From positions 1-64,000 of IMG/VR virus record IMGVR_UViG_3300035145_002419: 64,000 nt of DNA. One strand, written 5' to 3'. How positions within the stretch are numbered: position 1 is the first letter of the stretch; every line of letters starts with the position of its first letter. Positions 43,557-52,687 of the stretch are shown here, in pieces. Both the position numbers and the translations under genes were made by a program. Source of the DNA: a virus. Below the pieces are notes generated by a model. That model was given only the letters and a program-made list of their open reading frames with translations, had not been told where the DNA came from and did no database searches.

Positions 43557-44945
43557 ATGCTTAATCCATTTTTTCAACAAGGTTCTCAAGGCGAACAAAA
43601 TCTTGTTCAGGATTTAATTAATGAACAACTAAAAATATATGGTGTAGAAGTATATTATTTGCCTCGTCAGTATGCTACTACAAATACAATTATAAGAGAA
43701 GTTGTTGAATCTAAATTTGAAAATGCATATCCCATAGAAGCGTATGTAGATACTTACGATGGATATAATGGTCTTGGCACCTTGATGTCAAAGTTTGGTA
43801 TTCAAGAGATGGATGACCTAACTTTAACCATATCTAAAGAAAGATTTGAAGAATATATTACACCATTATCTAAAGAAATTGATGATGTTAAATTAGCAAC
43901 TAGACCTAAGGAAGGTGATTTAATTTATTTTCCTTTAGGTGATAGATTATTTGAGATCAAATATGTTGAGCATGAAAAACCATTCTATCAACTACAAAAA
44001 AATTATGTTTATCAATTAACGTGTGAACTCTTCAGATATGAAGATGAAGTAATCACTACAGATATTGCAGAGATAGACGATAACATAGTTGATCAGGGAT
44101 ATAATATTACCCTTTCAATGGTTGGAACTGCAGCAACAGCAACTGCAATTACTGGAATTGTTAACGGTGGTATAAGATTTGTTCAACTAACCAATAGGGG
44201 AAATAATTTTACATCAATACCAACAGTTGCTTTCTCTGCAGCACCATCTGGAGGAACAACTGCAGTTGGTGTAGCAACAATGATTGATGGACTCATAGAT
44301 TGTAATGGTTTTGTTGATGGAACAAAGGTCCAGGGCGTTGAATTCCGCAATACTGGTATTGGATACACTGTTGCCCCAGGAATCGCCTTTGTAGGCGGCG
44401 GTGGCGCTGGTGTGGCAGCGACAACATCTATTGGTGATGGCGTTGTTGGCGTTGTTTCTGTAACATCTGGTGGTGGTGGATATGATGCAGATCCTCTTGT
44501 AACATTCAGTTCTCCAACAGGTTCAGGAACTACTGTTGTTGCAACTGGACGTGCAGTTATTAATTCTGTTGGTATTGTCACTGAAGTTAGGGTTACAAAT
44601 GCCGGATTAGGGTACACGTCTGCACCAACTATTACAATAGCAGATCCAGTATTTGGAAGCACAGGTTCATATCAATACAATGAAGTGGTGACTGGAGCAA
44701 GTAGTAGCACCACAGCGTATGTCAATTCTTGGGATGCTACAACTAATGTCTTAGAACTTAAGGTAGTATCTGGCACATTCTTGGCAGGAGAAATGTTACT
44801 TGGATCTACAAGTGGAGCAAATAGGGCAATAAGAACTGTAAATACAGATGATGTTATTGATCCATATGCGGACAATGATACCATAGAACTGGAAGCAGAT
44901 TCTATCTTAGACTTCAGTGAGTCCAATCCATTTGGCAATCCATAA
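43557..44945 (+). CDS. 14: Neck protein gp14 with inserted GxGY repeat domain, 462 aa
   Basis: The N-terminal 200 residues fit gp14 of the head-tail connector (DLINEQLKIYGVEVYYLPRQYATTNTIIREVVESKFENAYPIEAYVDTYDGYNGLG, then YQLTCELFRYEDEVI). T4 gp14 is 256 aa. Here residues about 200-361 add four consecutive GxGY/GxxF-xxxP repeats (RGNNFTSIP, TGIGYTVAP, GGGGYDADP, AGLGYTSAP) separated by Gly/Thr-rich linkers, before a C-terminal gp14-like end (DPYADNDTIELEADSILDFSESNPFG). The repeats probably decorate the neck. Confidence 0.87.
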   Translation: MLNPFFQQGSQGEQNLVQDLINEQLKIYGVEVYYLPRQYATTNTIIREVVESKFENAYPIEAYVDTYDGYNGLGTLMSKFGIQEMDDLTLTISKERFEEYITPLSKEIDDVKLATRPKEGDLIYFPLGDRLFEIKYVEHEKPFYQLQKNYVYQLTCELFRYEDEVITTDIAEIDDNIVDQGYNITLSMVGTAATATAITGIVNGGIRFVQLTNRGNNFTSIPTVAFSAAPSGGTTAVGVATMIDGLIDCNGFVDGTKVQGVEFRNTGIGYTVAPGIAFVGGGGAGVAATTSIGDGVVGVVSVTSGGGGYDADPLVTFSSPTGSGTTVVATGRAVINSVGIVTEVRVTNAGLGYTSAPTITIADPVFGSTGSYQYNEVVTGASSSTTAYVNSWDATTNVLELKVVSGTFLAGEMLLGSTSGANRAIRTVNTDDVIDPYADNDTIELEADSILDFSESNPFGNP

Positions 44946-44948
44946 ATA
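44941..44948 (+). promoter_or_regulatory. T4-type late promoter (CATAAATA) for gp15
   Basis: Overlaps the gp14 stop codon; the gp15 ATG follows 40 nt later. Confidence 0.5.
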
Positions 44949-44988
44949 ATAATACATTTTGTTAAATAGAGTACAATAAACTTTCACC

Positions 44989-45984
44989 ATGTTTGAATAC
45001 TTTTACCACGAAATATTAAGAAAGACTTTAATATCTTTCGGAACACTGTTCAACGGAATTGTTATAAAGCACTCTGATGACAATGATAGCACTGTCAGTG
45101 AGGTAAAAGTTCCATTGGCATATGGTCCAATGCAAAAGTTCTTGGCAAGACTTGAGCAATCTGCGGATCTCAATAAACCAACGCAGATGAGTCTTCCTAG
45201 AATGTCATTTGAGTTTACTGGATTAAATTATGACCCAACAAGAAAAGTCACAACCACACAATCTTTTCTTTTAGGAAGTGGTGGAGAAGAGAAGAAAGCA
45301 TACATGCCGGTTCCATATAACATGCAGTTTGAACTGAATGTTATGACCAAGTTGAATGATGACATGCTCCAAATTGTTGAGCAAATCTTACCATATTTTC
45401 AACCATCATATAATCTAACAGTAAATCTTTTATCAGAAATTTCTGAAAAGAAGGATATACCTGTGATCCTTGATAGCATCACGATGAATGATGATTATGA
45501 AGGAGATTTTACTACTAGAAGAGCATTAATCTATACACTTAGATTTACTGCAAAAACTTATCTTTATGGTCCAGTTGCTTCTGCTGGTACTGACATTATT
45601 AGAAAAGTTTCTGTTGGTTATGTTGCTGGAGCAAGAGATGGTAGAAATGTTGAAAGAGATGTTACTTATTCGGTTGAACCAAGAGCGATTAAAAATTATG
45701 ATGGTGTAGTTGTCACAACATTATCAGAAGACATTAGTGAGTCTGTAACATCAATAAATGTAGCAGAAGTTGCTTCTATCACTAAAGGTGGCAATATTAT
45801 TATAAATGGCGAATCACTATATGTTAGTAAGATAACTGGCAACAAACTAACAGTCAGGCGTGGTCAGGACGGAACAACACCGGTATCGCATGTTGCTGGT
45901 TCTGAGATTGGTACAATTACGGCGGCAGATAATATACTCATTCCAACTGGCGATGACTTTGGTTTTGATGGCGGATTCTCATGA
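44989..45984 (+). CDS. 15: Tail terminator / sheath stabiliser gp15 with extra C-terminal module, 331 aa
   Basis: gp15 caps the completed tail and attaches it to the neck. The start FEYFYHEILRKTLISFGTLFNGIVIKH and the core PLAYGPMQKFLARL ... TQMSLPRMSFEFTGLNYDPTRK are typical. T4 gp15 has 272 residues. The extra C-terminal segment (about 263-308) has a GxIxINxExxxxxxxxGNxLxVRRGxDGTxxxxH pattern also seen in the giant tail proteins. The stop overlaps the gp16 ATG. Confidence 0.9.
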   Translation: MFEYFYHEILRKTLISFGTLFNGIVIKHSDDNDSTVSEVKVPLAYGPMQKFLARLEQSADLNKPTQMSLPRMSFEFTGLNYDPTRKVTTTQSFLLGSGGEEKKAYMPVPYNMQFELNVMTKLNDDMLQIVEQILPYFQPSYNLTVNLLSEISEKKDIPVILDSITMNDDYEGDFTTRRALIYTLRFTAKTYLYGPVASAGTDIIRKVSVGYVAGARDGRNVERDVTYSVEPRAIKNYDGVVVTTLSEDISESVTSINVAEVASITKGGNIIINGESLYVSKITGNKLTVRRGQDGTTPVSHVAGSEIGTITAADNILIPTGDDFGFDGGFS

Positions 45985-46421
45985 AAATGACAAAGAAATT
46001 TGACGATCTAAATGAAACATTTAATGTATCTAACGATATAATTACTCCGGAAGTTGAACCGGCACCAGTCAAGAAGATTGAAGAAAAGAAATCTTCTACA
46101 GATATAACTAAAGATTATGAGTATACTAGAGGCAATCTATATTCACTTATAGAAAAAGGTCAAGAGGCAATTAATGGTATTCTTGAACTTGCACAAGAAA
46201 CAGAACAAGCAAGAGCATATGAAGTTGCTGGTCAGTTGATAAAAAGTGTTGCAGATGCAACTGACAAATTAATGGAACTTCAAAAGAGACTTAAAGAAGT
46301 GGAAGAAGAAAAACAAACAAAAGGTCCGTCTACAGTTAATAACGCTTTGTTTGTGGGATCTACTGCTGATTTGGCAAAACTACTGAAGAAAGGATTGCCA
46401 AATGAAGAGCAAAAAGGCTAA
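45981..46421 (+). CDS. 16: Terminase small subunit gp16, 146 aa
   Basis: The DNA-recognition subunit of the packaging motor. It is placed between gp15 and gp17, overlaps gp15 by ATGA, and has a central coiled coil (RGNLYSLIEKGQEAINGILELAQETEQARAYEVAGQLIKSVADATDKLMELQKRL) as in T4 gp16 (164 aa), with acidic and Lys-rich flanks. Sequence identity is modest in this family, so the call leans on coiled coil, size and context. Confidence 0.8.
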   Translation: MKMTKKFDDLNETFNVSNDIITPEVEPAPVKKIEEKKSSTDITKDYEYTRGNLYSLIEKGQEAINGILELAQETEQARAYEVAGQLIKSVADATDKLMELQKRLKEVEEEKQTKGPSTVNNALFVGSTADLAKLLKKGLPNEEQKG

Positions 46422-46423
46422 AT
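46416..46423 (+). promoter_or_regulatory. Weak late promoter-like octamer (GCTAAATA)
   Basis: A variant of the late octamer at the gp16 stop, 22 nt before the next ATG. Two mismatches to TATAAATA make it doubtful. Confidence 0.25.
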
Positions 46424-46445
46424 AATAAGAGAACTATCTCATTTA

Positions 46446-47813
46446 ATGACAAAGCATAAGTGCCCGTCAGGTGAATATTATTGCTACACTGATAAAAAGT
46501 GTAAACCAATCCCCAAGGGATTTAAGATGGTGGGCCCTGCTGGATACTTAAGAAAAGAAAATGGTCATTCTGTGGAAGATGAAGCAGAAACCAAAAAGAA
46601 TGGTAATGGTAGCAATGGAAATGGTAATGGCAATGGTGGAGGTTCTGTAAGTGAAGCTAACAAAAGTGGCGATAGTTCTTTGCGTGACTGGTTTGGTAAG
46701 AGTAAGTCTAGTGATGGCAAGCCTGGTTGGGTTCAACTGGGTGGCAAATATGCAGGAAAACCCTGCGCAAAACAACCAGGACAAACCACAAAACCCAAGT
46801 GTGGTTCTAGCAAAATGAAGCGTAACCTCTCCAAAGATGAGGAGGAAGCAGCATTTCGCCGCAAGAATCGTAAAGACCCAAATCCAGATAGAAAAGGGAA
46901 AGCAATTAACGTGAAGACTGAAGAAACCGTAATTGAAGCTAAAGGCGAAAAAGATGCCTGTTACCATAAGGTCAAGTCACGTTATTCAGTTTGGCCAAGT
47001 GCATATGCGTCAGGAGCACTGGTCAAATGCCGCAAAGTCGGTGCTAAGAATTGGGGAAATAAATCCAAGAAGAACGAAGAATTTACTCCAATCCAGATTG
47101 CAGCACTTGAGTCTATTGATGCCGTTGAGGTAAATGAGGCAGGACAAAAGTGTTGGAAAGGATATGAAAAGAAAGGAACCAAAAAGATGTTTGGTAAAAC
47201 GTATAATAACTGTGTCAAGAAGGAAGACATCGAACTCACAGATGTTTATGGAGATACCTTCGCAGTTATTAAAGACGTTATAAAACCAGAACCACTTCAA
47301 CCATCAACAAGTAATATAGATTATGAAACATATGATATTGAAGCAATGGTTGAGGCAACTCGCATTCCAGCAAAAACTGGAAATATTGTTAAGGTTTTTC
47401 TTTCTTGGAGAGGAAAGTTCTATTCTATTCAAATGTTCTTCCCTTCAGTAAAAGTACCTGGTAGATCTGAGATTCAAGATCAGATCAATAAGGTATATCC
47501 TGGCGCAAAAGTTCAAAATTACGCAGTAACGGACTATGAACCGGGAAACCCACTCCTCCAAACAGAAGGAGCAGCATGGACAAAAAAAGAAGGAAAGTCT
47601 AAATCAGGTGGACTCAATGAAAAAGGCAGAAAGTCTTACGAAAGAGAAAATCCAGGATCTGACCTCAAAGCACCTAGCAAGAAGGTTGGAAATCCCCGTA
47701 GGGCATCTTTCTGCGCTCGAATGAAAGGAATGAAGAAAAAATTGACTTCCAAAAAAACTGCTAATGATCCAGATAGCAGAATCAATAAGTCATTAAGAGC
47801 TTGGAATTGCTGA
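46446..47813 (+). CDS. Multi-domain basic Cys/Lys-rich protein between terminase genes, 455 aa
   Basis: A mosaic of short basic modules: an N-terminal KCPSGEYYCYTDKKCKPIPKG Cys unit, an Asn/Gly linker near residues 48-63, SLRDWFGKSKSSDGKPGWVQLGG..KPCAKQPGQ (resembling DUF5872-type repeats), a DACYHKVKSRYSVWPSAYASGALVKCRK unit, a second Cys unit (CWKGYEKKGTKKMFGKTYNNC), and a C-terminal GGLNEKGRKSYERENPGSDLK...RRASFCARMKGMKKK that looks like DUF6321. The domain names are from memory. It is strongly basic and probably binds DNA. A packaging or internal-head role is inferred from position between gp16 and gp17. Confidence 0.65.
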   Translation: MTKHKCPSGEYYCYTDKKCKPIPKGFKMVGPAGYLRKENGHSVEDEAETKKNGNGSNGNGNGNGGGSVSEANKSGDSSLRDWFGKSKSSDGKPGWVQLGGKYAGKPCAKQPGQTTKPKCGSSKMKRNLSKDEEEAAFRRKNRKDPNPDRKGKAINVKTEETVIEAKGEKDACYHKVKSRYSVWPSAYASGALVKCRKVGAKNWGNKSKKNEEFTPIQIAALESIDAVEVNEAGQKCWKGYEKKGTKKMFGKTYNNCVKKEDIELTDVYGDTFAVIKDVIKPEPLQPSTSNIDYETYDIEAMVEATRIPAKTGNIVKVFLSWRGKFYSIQMFFPSVKVPGRSEIQDQINKVYPGAKVQNYAVTDYEPGNPLLQTEGAAWTKKEGKSKSGGLNEKGRKSYERENPGSDLKAPSKKVGNPRRASFCARMKGMKKKLTSKKTANDPDSRINKSLRAWNC

Positions 47814-47819
47814 TAAAAT

Positions 47820-49475
47820 ATGTCTGATCATGGAATATATCTTGGTAATCCCAATTTAAAAAAGGCGAATACTGCGATTGAATTTACAGAAGAACAGGTT
47901 ATAGAATTCCTTAAATGTAAGGAAGATCCTGTTTACTTTGCAAATAATTATATTAAAATTGTTTCTCTGGATGAAGGTCTAACACAATTTCACCCATATC
48001 ATTTTCAGGAAAAGTTAATTAACAACTTCCATGAAAACAGATTCAATATTTGTAAGATGCCTCGTCAGACTGGTAAGTCTACGACTGTGGTATCTTATCT
48101 TCTTCACTACGCAGTCTTTAACGATAGTGTTAATATTGGTATCCTTGCTAACAAGGCAGCCACCGCAAGGGAACTGCTAGGAAGATTACAGACTGCATAC
48201 GAAAATTTGCCAAAATGGATGCAACAGGGTATTATATCCTGGAACAAAGGATCCCTGGAATTAGAAAATGGCAGTAAAATTTTGGCAGCGTCTACGTCTG
48301 CAAGTGCTGTCCGAGGTATGTCGTTCAACATCCTCTTTCTCGACGAGTTCGCGTTCGTCCCAAATCATGTTGCTGACTCGTTCTTTGCCTCTGTTTATCC
48401 TACTATTACTTCTGGTAAAAACACCAAAGTAATTATTGTATCTACCCCACATGGTATGAATCATTTCTACCGTATGTGGCATGATGCGGAAAGAAATAAA
48501 AATGAATATGTTCCTACAGATGTTCACTGGTCAGAAGTTCCTGGAAGAGACTCAAAGTGGAAAGAAACAACCATTGCAAATACATCGGAACAGCAGTTCA
48601 AGGTTGAGTTTGAATGTGAGTTCTTAGGATCTGTTGATACTTTAATAGCACCATCAAAATTAAAAACGATGGTATATGACAACCCAATGACAAGAAATGC
48701 TGGGTTGGACATGTATGAGGATGTCATCGATAAACATGACTATGTAATGACTGTTGATGTAGCAAGAGGAGTTGGGGAAGATTATTCTGCTTTTGTTGTT
48801 GTCGATATAACTACTTTTCCTCATAGAGTTGTTGCAAAATATAGGAATAATGATATCAAACCAATGTTGTTCCCAAATATCATATATGAAGTTGCAAAAA
48901 ATTATAATAGTGCCTTTATATTATGCGAAGTAAATGATATTGGCGATCAAGTAGCAAGTATATTGCAATATGATCTTGAATATCAGAATCTTTTAATGTG
49001 TTCTATGAGAGGTAGAGCAGGTCAAATTGTAGGTCAAGGATTTTCTGGTAAAAAGACGCAACTTGGGGTTAAGATGTCCAAGACTGTCAAGAAAGTTGGA
49101 TCTCTAAACCTCAAGACTTTAATTGAGGAAGACAAACTTATCTTCAATGACTATGAGATTATTTCAGAACTAACAACGTTTATTTCAAAGCATAACTCAT
49201 TTGAGGCAGAGGAAGGTTGTAATGATGACTTAGCAATGTGCCTTGTGATCTATGCTTGGTTAGTCCAGATGGACTATTTTAAAGAATTGACTGATCAGGA
49301 TGTTCGTAAAAGATTATATGAAGAACAAAAAAATCAAATAGAACAAGATATGGCACCATTCGGATTTATGGATGATGGATTAGGATCTGATAGTTTTGTG
49401 GATGGTGATGGTGATAGGTGGTTTAATGCAGATGAATATGGTGATAAGTCTTATATGTGGGAGTACCTATCTTAA
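47820..49475 (+). CDS. 17: Terminase large subunit gp17, 551 aa
   Basis: The ATPase and nuclease of the packaging motor. ATPase motifs: Walker A PRQTGKST with Lys86, Walker B ILFLDEFAF with Asp175-Glu176, and coupling motif STPHG near 209. The nuclease domain begins with MTVDVARGVGEDYSAFVVVD (Asp313), continues with ILCEVNDIGDQV and ends with HNSFEAEEGCNDDLAMCLVIYAWL. Length is near T4 gp17 (610). The stop overlaps the following small gene. Confidence 0.95.
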   Translation: MSDHGIYLGNPNLKKANTAIEFTEEQVIEFLKCKEDPVYFANNYIKIVSLDEGLTQFHPYHFQEKLINNFHENRFNICKMPRQTGKSTTVVSYLLHYAVFNDSVNIGILANKAATARELLGRLQTAYENLPKWMQQGIISWNKGSLELENGSKILAASTSASAVRGMSFNILFLDEFAFVPNHVADSFFASVYPTITSGKNTKVIIVSTPHGMNHFYRMWHDAERNKNEYVPTDVHWSEVPGRDSKWKETTIANTSEQQFKVEFECEFLGSVDTLIAPSKLKTMVYDNPMTRNAGLDMYEDVIDKHDYVMTVDVARGVGEDYSAFVVVDITTFPHRVVAKYRNNDIKPMLFPNIIYEVAKNYNSAFILCEVNDIGDQVASILQYDLEYQNLLMCSMRGRAGQIVGQGFSGKKTQLGVKMSKTVKKVGSLNLKTLIEEDKLIFNDYEIISELTTFISKHNSFEAEEGCNDDLAMCLVIYAWLVQMDYFKELTDQDVRKRLYEEQKNQIEQDMAPFGFMDDGLGSDSFVDGDGDRWFNADEYGDKSYMWEYLS

Positions 49476-49702
49476 TGGAATTAGATGGTCAGATAAAATT
49501 AGGTCATCTTTTACTTACTGACAGAAAGTGTCGTGCATGTGGAGAAACAAAAAATTTGATTGATGGTTTCTATAGAACTAGAAAAGATAGAGGACCTGTA
49601 GCATCTTCATATTCTTATGAGTGTAAGGATTGTACTGTAAAAAGAATTTTAGAATCTAGAAAAAAATCCGTGTCGGATAGGTGGGAATACCCTGATTGGT
49701 AA
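49475..49702 (+). CDS. Small zinc-ribbon protein, 75 aa
   Basis: Starts with a TAATG overlap on the gp17 stop. CRACGETKNLIDGFYRTRKDRG and the later YECKDCTVKR form a CxxC...CxxC zinc ribbon, like the zinc-binding head of HNH-associated proteins, with a basic tail and no nuclease motif. Its coupling to gp17 suggests a packaging-linked DNA-binding role. Alternative: a remnant of an HNH homing endonuclease. Confidence 0.65.
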   Translation: MELDGQIKLGHLLLTDRKCRACGETKNLIDGFYRTRKDRGPVASSYSYECKDCTVKRILESRKKSVSDRWEYPDW

Positions 49703-49739
49703 GTTCACGCTAATTTTCCCCTGTGAAAACATAGTTTTT

Positions 49740-49747
49740 AATAAATA
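49740..49747 (+). promoter_or_regulatory. T4-type late promoter (AATAAATA) for gp18
   Basis: TTAATAAATATT in the 82-nt gap after the zinc-ribbon gene, 37 nt before the gp18 ATG. Confidence 0.6.
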
Positions 49748-49784
49748 TTTTCAGATAAATTACGATTGACACGGAGAACAAAAC

Positions 49785-51965
49785 ATGGCGACTCCTCAAT
49801 TATCGCCTGGGGTATTAACCAGGGAAGTTGACCTTACAGTAGGAAGAGCTGATAATGTATTAGATAATATTGGTGCCATTGCTGGACCATTTGAACTTGG
49901 ACCTGTTGAAGAAGCAGTAGACATTCAGACTGAGCAACAACTTATCAATACATTTGGTAAACCAATTGGAACAGACGCTCAGTATGAATACTGGATGTCT
50001 GCATCTTCATTCCTTTCATATGGCGGTGTTCTGAAGGTTGCCAGAGTTGATGGAGCGACACTCAACAATGCAAACGCAGCACCTGGATATGCTTCCACGA
50101 CTGGACTAAAAATTAAAAACTACGATGATTATGGTACTAATCATTCTGGCGAAGCAGTAGAATATGTTTATGGCGCAAAGAATCCAGGATCCTGGGCAAA
50201 TGGATTAAAGATCTGCACAATTGATGACTTTGCAGACCAGACAATTGGCATTAATACTACAGACCTTGCAGCTGCTGGTGCTGTTGTTGGATATGGCGTT
50301 ACAACCACCATTAATGGAATTCTTCCTGGAGCAGGAACCACTGAGGTATTCAATGGGTATGTAAAAGGAATTATTACTGGTGTTACTACTTCTACAAGTG
50401 GAGCAAGCACAGTTGATGTTAAGGTTGTTTCAAGAGTTTCTGCAGCAGGAACTGAGACTAAGATTGCCTACGGTCAAGGTAACGCACTGAACTCATTTGA
50501 GACCGCAGATACTTTATTCTTTGTCAATAATTCTGGAACTAATGTTGGCGAGGAAACAGCAGGAAGTGCTGTTGACTGGTACGATCAACAAACTCTTGGA
50601 TTAACGAATTCCACAGTATATTGGAAAACTATTGCACCAAAACCAGTAACTAATCAGTATTCTGCCGTAAGAAACGGATATGGTGATGGTCTTCATGTTG
50701 CCGTTGTTGATGATACTGGAAGTGTAACGGGTATTCAAGGTAATATTCTTGAAAAGCATACTGGACTTTCCAAGGCTGTAGATTCTATTTCTTCTGTAAA
50801 TTCACCTCAGAAAATCTGGTATAAGAACTATCTGAGAGATTTCTCTGAAAATGTTTACGCTGGGTATAATCCATCGCAAGCGGTTGATGCATATCATGGA
50901 ACTGTGCCTGTAGCTACTGGATTCTCTTCAGGATATACACCATTCACGACTGGACAAGGTGTATGGGGGCAAGATGCACAAGGAGTAACCTTTAGTGCTA
51001 TTGGAAACAAAACTTATACACTTGCTGGTGGTGTTGATTATTCCGCTGCTGGTGGAATGAAAGCGGAGTTAGGTGACGTTGTAAATGGTTATGAGTTATT
51101 CTCAAATGAGGATGAAGTTGCAGTTGATTTCCTTATCAACGGTCCAAGTTGTCTGAATGAAGCAGATTCCCAAGCAAAAGCAAATAAATTGATTTCTATC
51201 GCTGCAGATAGAAAGGATTGCATGGCGGTCATTTCTCCACATAGAGGGGGAGTTGTAGATGTTCCAAATGCAGCAACACAAACCTCAAATATTATTAGAT
51301 TCTTCAGTGCTTTAACCTCTTCCTCATACGCTGTATTTGATAGTGGTTACAAGTATACTTATGACAGATTTAATAATACCTTTAGGTATGTTGCAACTAA
51401 TGCTGATGTTGCTGGATTAATGACTAGAACTGGTCTTAATGCCTTCCCTTGGTTCTCACCCGCAGGACAACAAAGAGGAACACTTAACAATGCTGTTAAG
51501 TTAGCATATAATCCAAATAAGACCCAAAGAGATCTTCTTTACACTGCAAGAATTAATCCTATTATTAATCAACCTGGTGGTGGTGTCATCTTATTTGGTG
51601 ATAAGACCGCACTTTCATATCAATCTGCATTTGATAGAATTAACGTTCGCCGTTTGTTCTTGACTGTTGAACAGTCACTTAAGAGTTCTGCTAATGCTCA
51701 ACTCTTTGAACTTAACGATCAAGCAACGAGATCAAACTTTAGAAATATTGTTGATCCATATTTACGTGATATTCGTGCAAAGAGAGGTATTGTTGACTTC
51801 TTAGTTATTTGTGATGAAACAAATAACACTCCTGACGTTGTTGATAATAATGAATTTAGAGCTGATATTTTCCTGAAACCAACCAAGTCAATTAATTATG
51901 TAACACTAACTTTCGTAGCTACGAGAACTGGTGTAAGTTTTGAAGAAGTGGCTGGTAGAGCTTGA
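49785..51965 (+). CDS. 18: Tail sheath protein gp18, 726 aa
   Basis: The contractile sheath subunit. The start PQLSPGVLTREVDLTVGRADNVLDNIGAIAGPFELGPVEEAVDIQTEQQLINTFGKP is typical of T4-like sheath proteins, as is the C-terminal YKYTYDRFNNTFRYVATNADVAGLMTRTGLNAFPWFSPAGQQRGTLNNAVKLAYNP and the handshake end (VTLTFVATRTGVSFEEVAG). The length is slightly above T4 gp18 (659). Expressed late together with gp19. Confidence 0.95.
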   Translation: MATPQLSPGVLTREVDLTVGRADNVLDNIGAIAGPFELGPVEEAVDIQTEQQLINTFGKPIGTDAQYEYWMSASSFLSYGGVLKVARVDGATLNNANAAPGYASTTGLKIKNYDDYGTNHSGEAVEYVYGAKNPGSWANGLKICTIDDFADQTIGINTTDLAAAGAVVGYGVTTTINGILPGAGTTEVFNGYVKGIITGVTTSTSGASTVDVKVVSRVSAAGTETKIAYGQGNALNSFETADTLFFVNNSGTNVGEETAGSAVDWYDQQTLGLTNSTVYWKTIAPKPVTNQYSAVRNGYGDGLHVAVVDDTGSVTGIQGNILEKHTGLSKAVDSISSVNSPQKIWYKNYLRDFSENVYAGYNPSQAVDAYHGTVPVATGFSSGYTPFTTGQGVWGQDAQGVTFSAIGNKTYTLAGGVDYSAAGGMKAELGDVVNGYELFSNEDEVAVDFLINGPSCLNEADSQAKANKLISIAADRKDCMAVISPHRGGVVDVPNAATQTSNIIRFFSALTSSSYAVFDSGYKYTYDRFNNTFRYVATNADVAGLMTRTGLNAFPWFSPAGQQRGTLNNAVKLAYNPNKTQRDLLYTARINPIINQPGGGVILFGDKTALSYQSAFDRINVRRLFLTVEQSLKSSANAQLFELNDQATRSNFRNIVDPYLRDIRAKRGIVDFLVICDETNNTPDVVDNNEFRADIFLKPTKSINYVTLTFVATRTGVSFEEVAGRA

Positions 51966-52003
51966 TTTTAAATCGTAAATTACTTACCTAGGAGAAAAAA
52001 ACA

Positions 52004-52642
52004 ATGTCAACACTCAGAACGATTACCGCATTTAAGTCAAAACTGGCAGGAGGGGGCGCACGCCCCAATCTGTTTGAAGTTGAAATTCCCGCATTTCCAG
52101 CTGCTGTCAAAGAAGGTACTTGGGATCCCACCACTGCTAATGGTCAGGGTGATATGTTCCGTTTCATGTGTAAAGGAGCACAACTTCCTGCCTCTAATAT
52201 TGCAGAAATTCCTGTTCCTTTTAGAGGACGTATTTTAAAGGTTGCTGGAGACAGAACCTTTGATACATGGACCGTTACTATCATCAATGATGAAAGTTTC
52301 ATACTGAGAAATGCATTTGAATCATGGATGAATGCAATTAGTAGAACCGATACTAATACTGGTGCTACTAACCCAAGTTCTTACATGACTAATGCCCTGG
52401 TTCATCAACTTGGAAGAGGTTACTCAAAAGGAGCATTTTCAATAGCTGCTTCTGATTCGGGAGATAATACTTCAGTAACTCCACTGAAATCTTACACATT
52501 CTTTGATATTTTCCCAACTGAAGTAAGTGCAATTGAACTTTCTTACGATAACAGTGATGTTATTGAAGAATTTACGGTTACTTTCCAAGTCCAATATTGG
52601 GCACCTGGAGTACTTACCGACGAAGGGGAAGATGACGATTAA
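52004..52642 (+). CDS. 19: Tail tube protein gp19, 212 aa
   Basis: Monomer of the inner tail tube. FKSKLAGGGARPNLFEVEIP, CKGAQLPASNIAEIPVPFRGRILKVAGDRTFDTWTVTIINDESFILRNAFESWMNAI and the beta end SAIELSYDNSDVIEEFTVTFQVQYW are the family blocks. It has a strong AGGAG before its ATG. An acidic tail (DEGEDDD) is present. Size fits (T4 gp19 163, cyanophage forms near 210). Confidence 0.93.
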   Translation: MSTLRTITAFKSKLAGGGARPNLFEVEIPAFPAAVKEGTWDPTTANGQGDMFRFMCKGAQLPASNIAEIPVPFRGRILKVAGDRTFDTWTVTIINDESFILRNAFESWMNAISRTDTNTGATNPSSYMTNALVHQLGRGYSKGAFSIAASDSGDNTSVTPLKSYTFFDIFPTEVSAIELSYDNSDVIEEFTVTFQVQYWAPGVLTDEGEDDD

Positions 52643-52649
52643 TATCTTT

Positions 52650-52657
52650 GATAAATA
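52650..52657 (+). promoter_or_regulatory. T4-type late promoter (GATAAATA) for gp20
   Basis: Intergenic octamer 30 nt before the gp20 ATG. Confidence 0.55.
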
Positions 52658-52687
52658 CTAGAAAGGAAATTTCTAGTAAAATAAATC

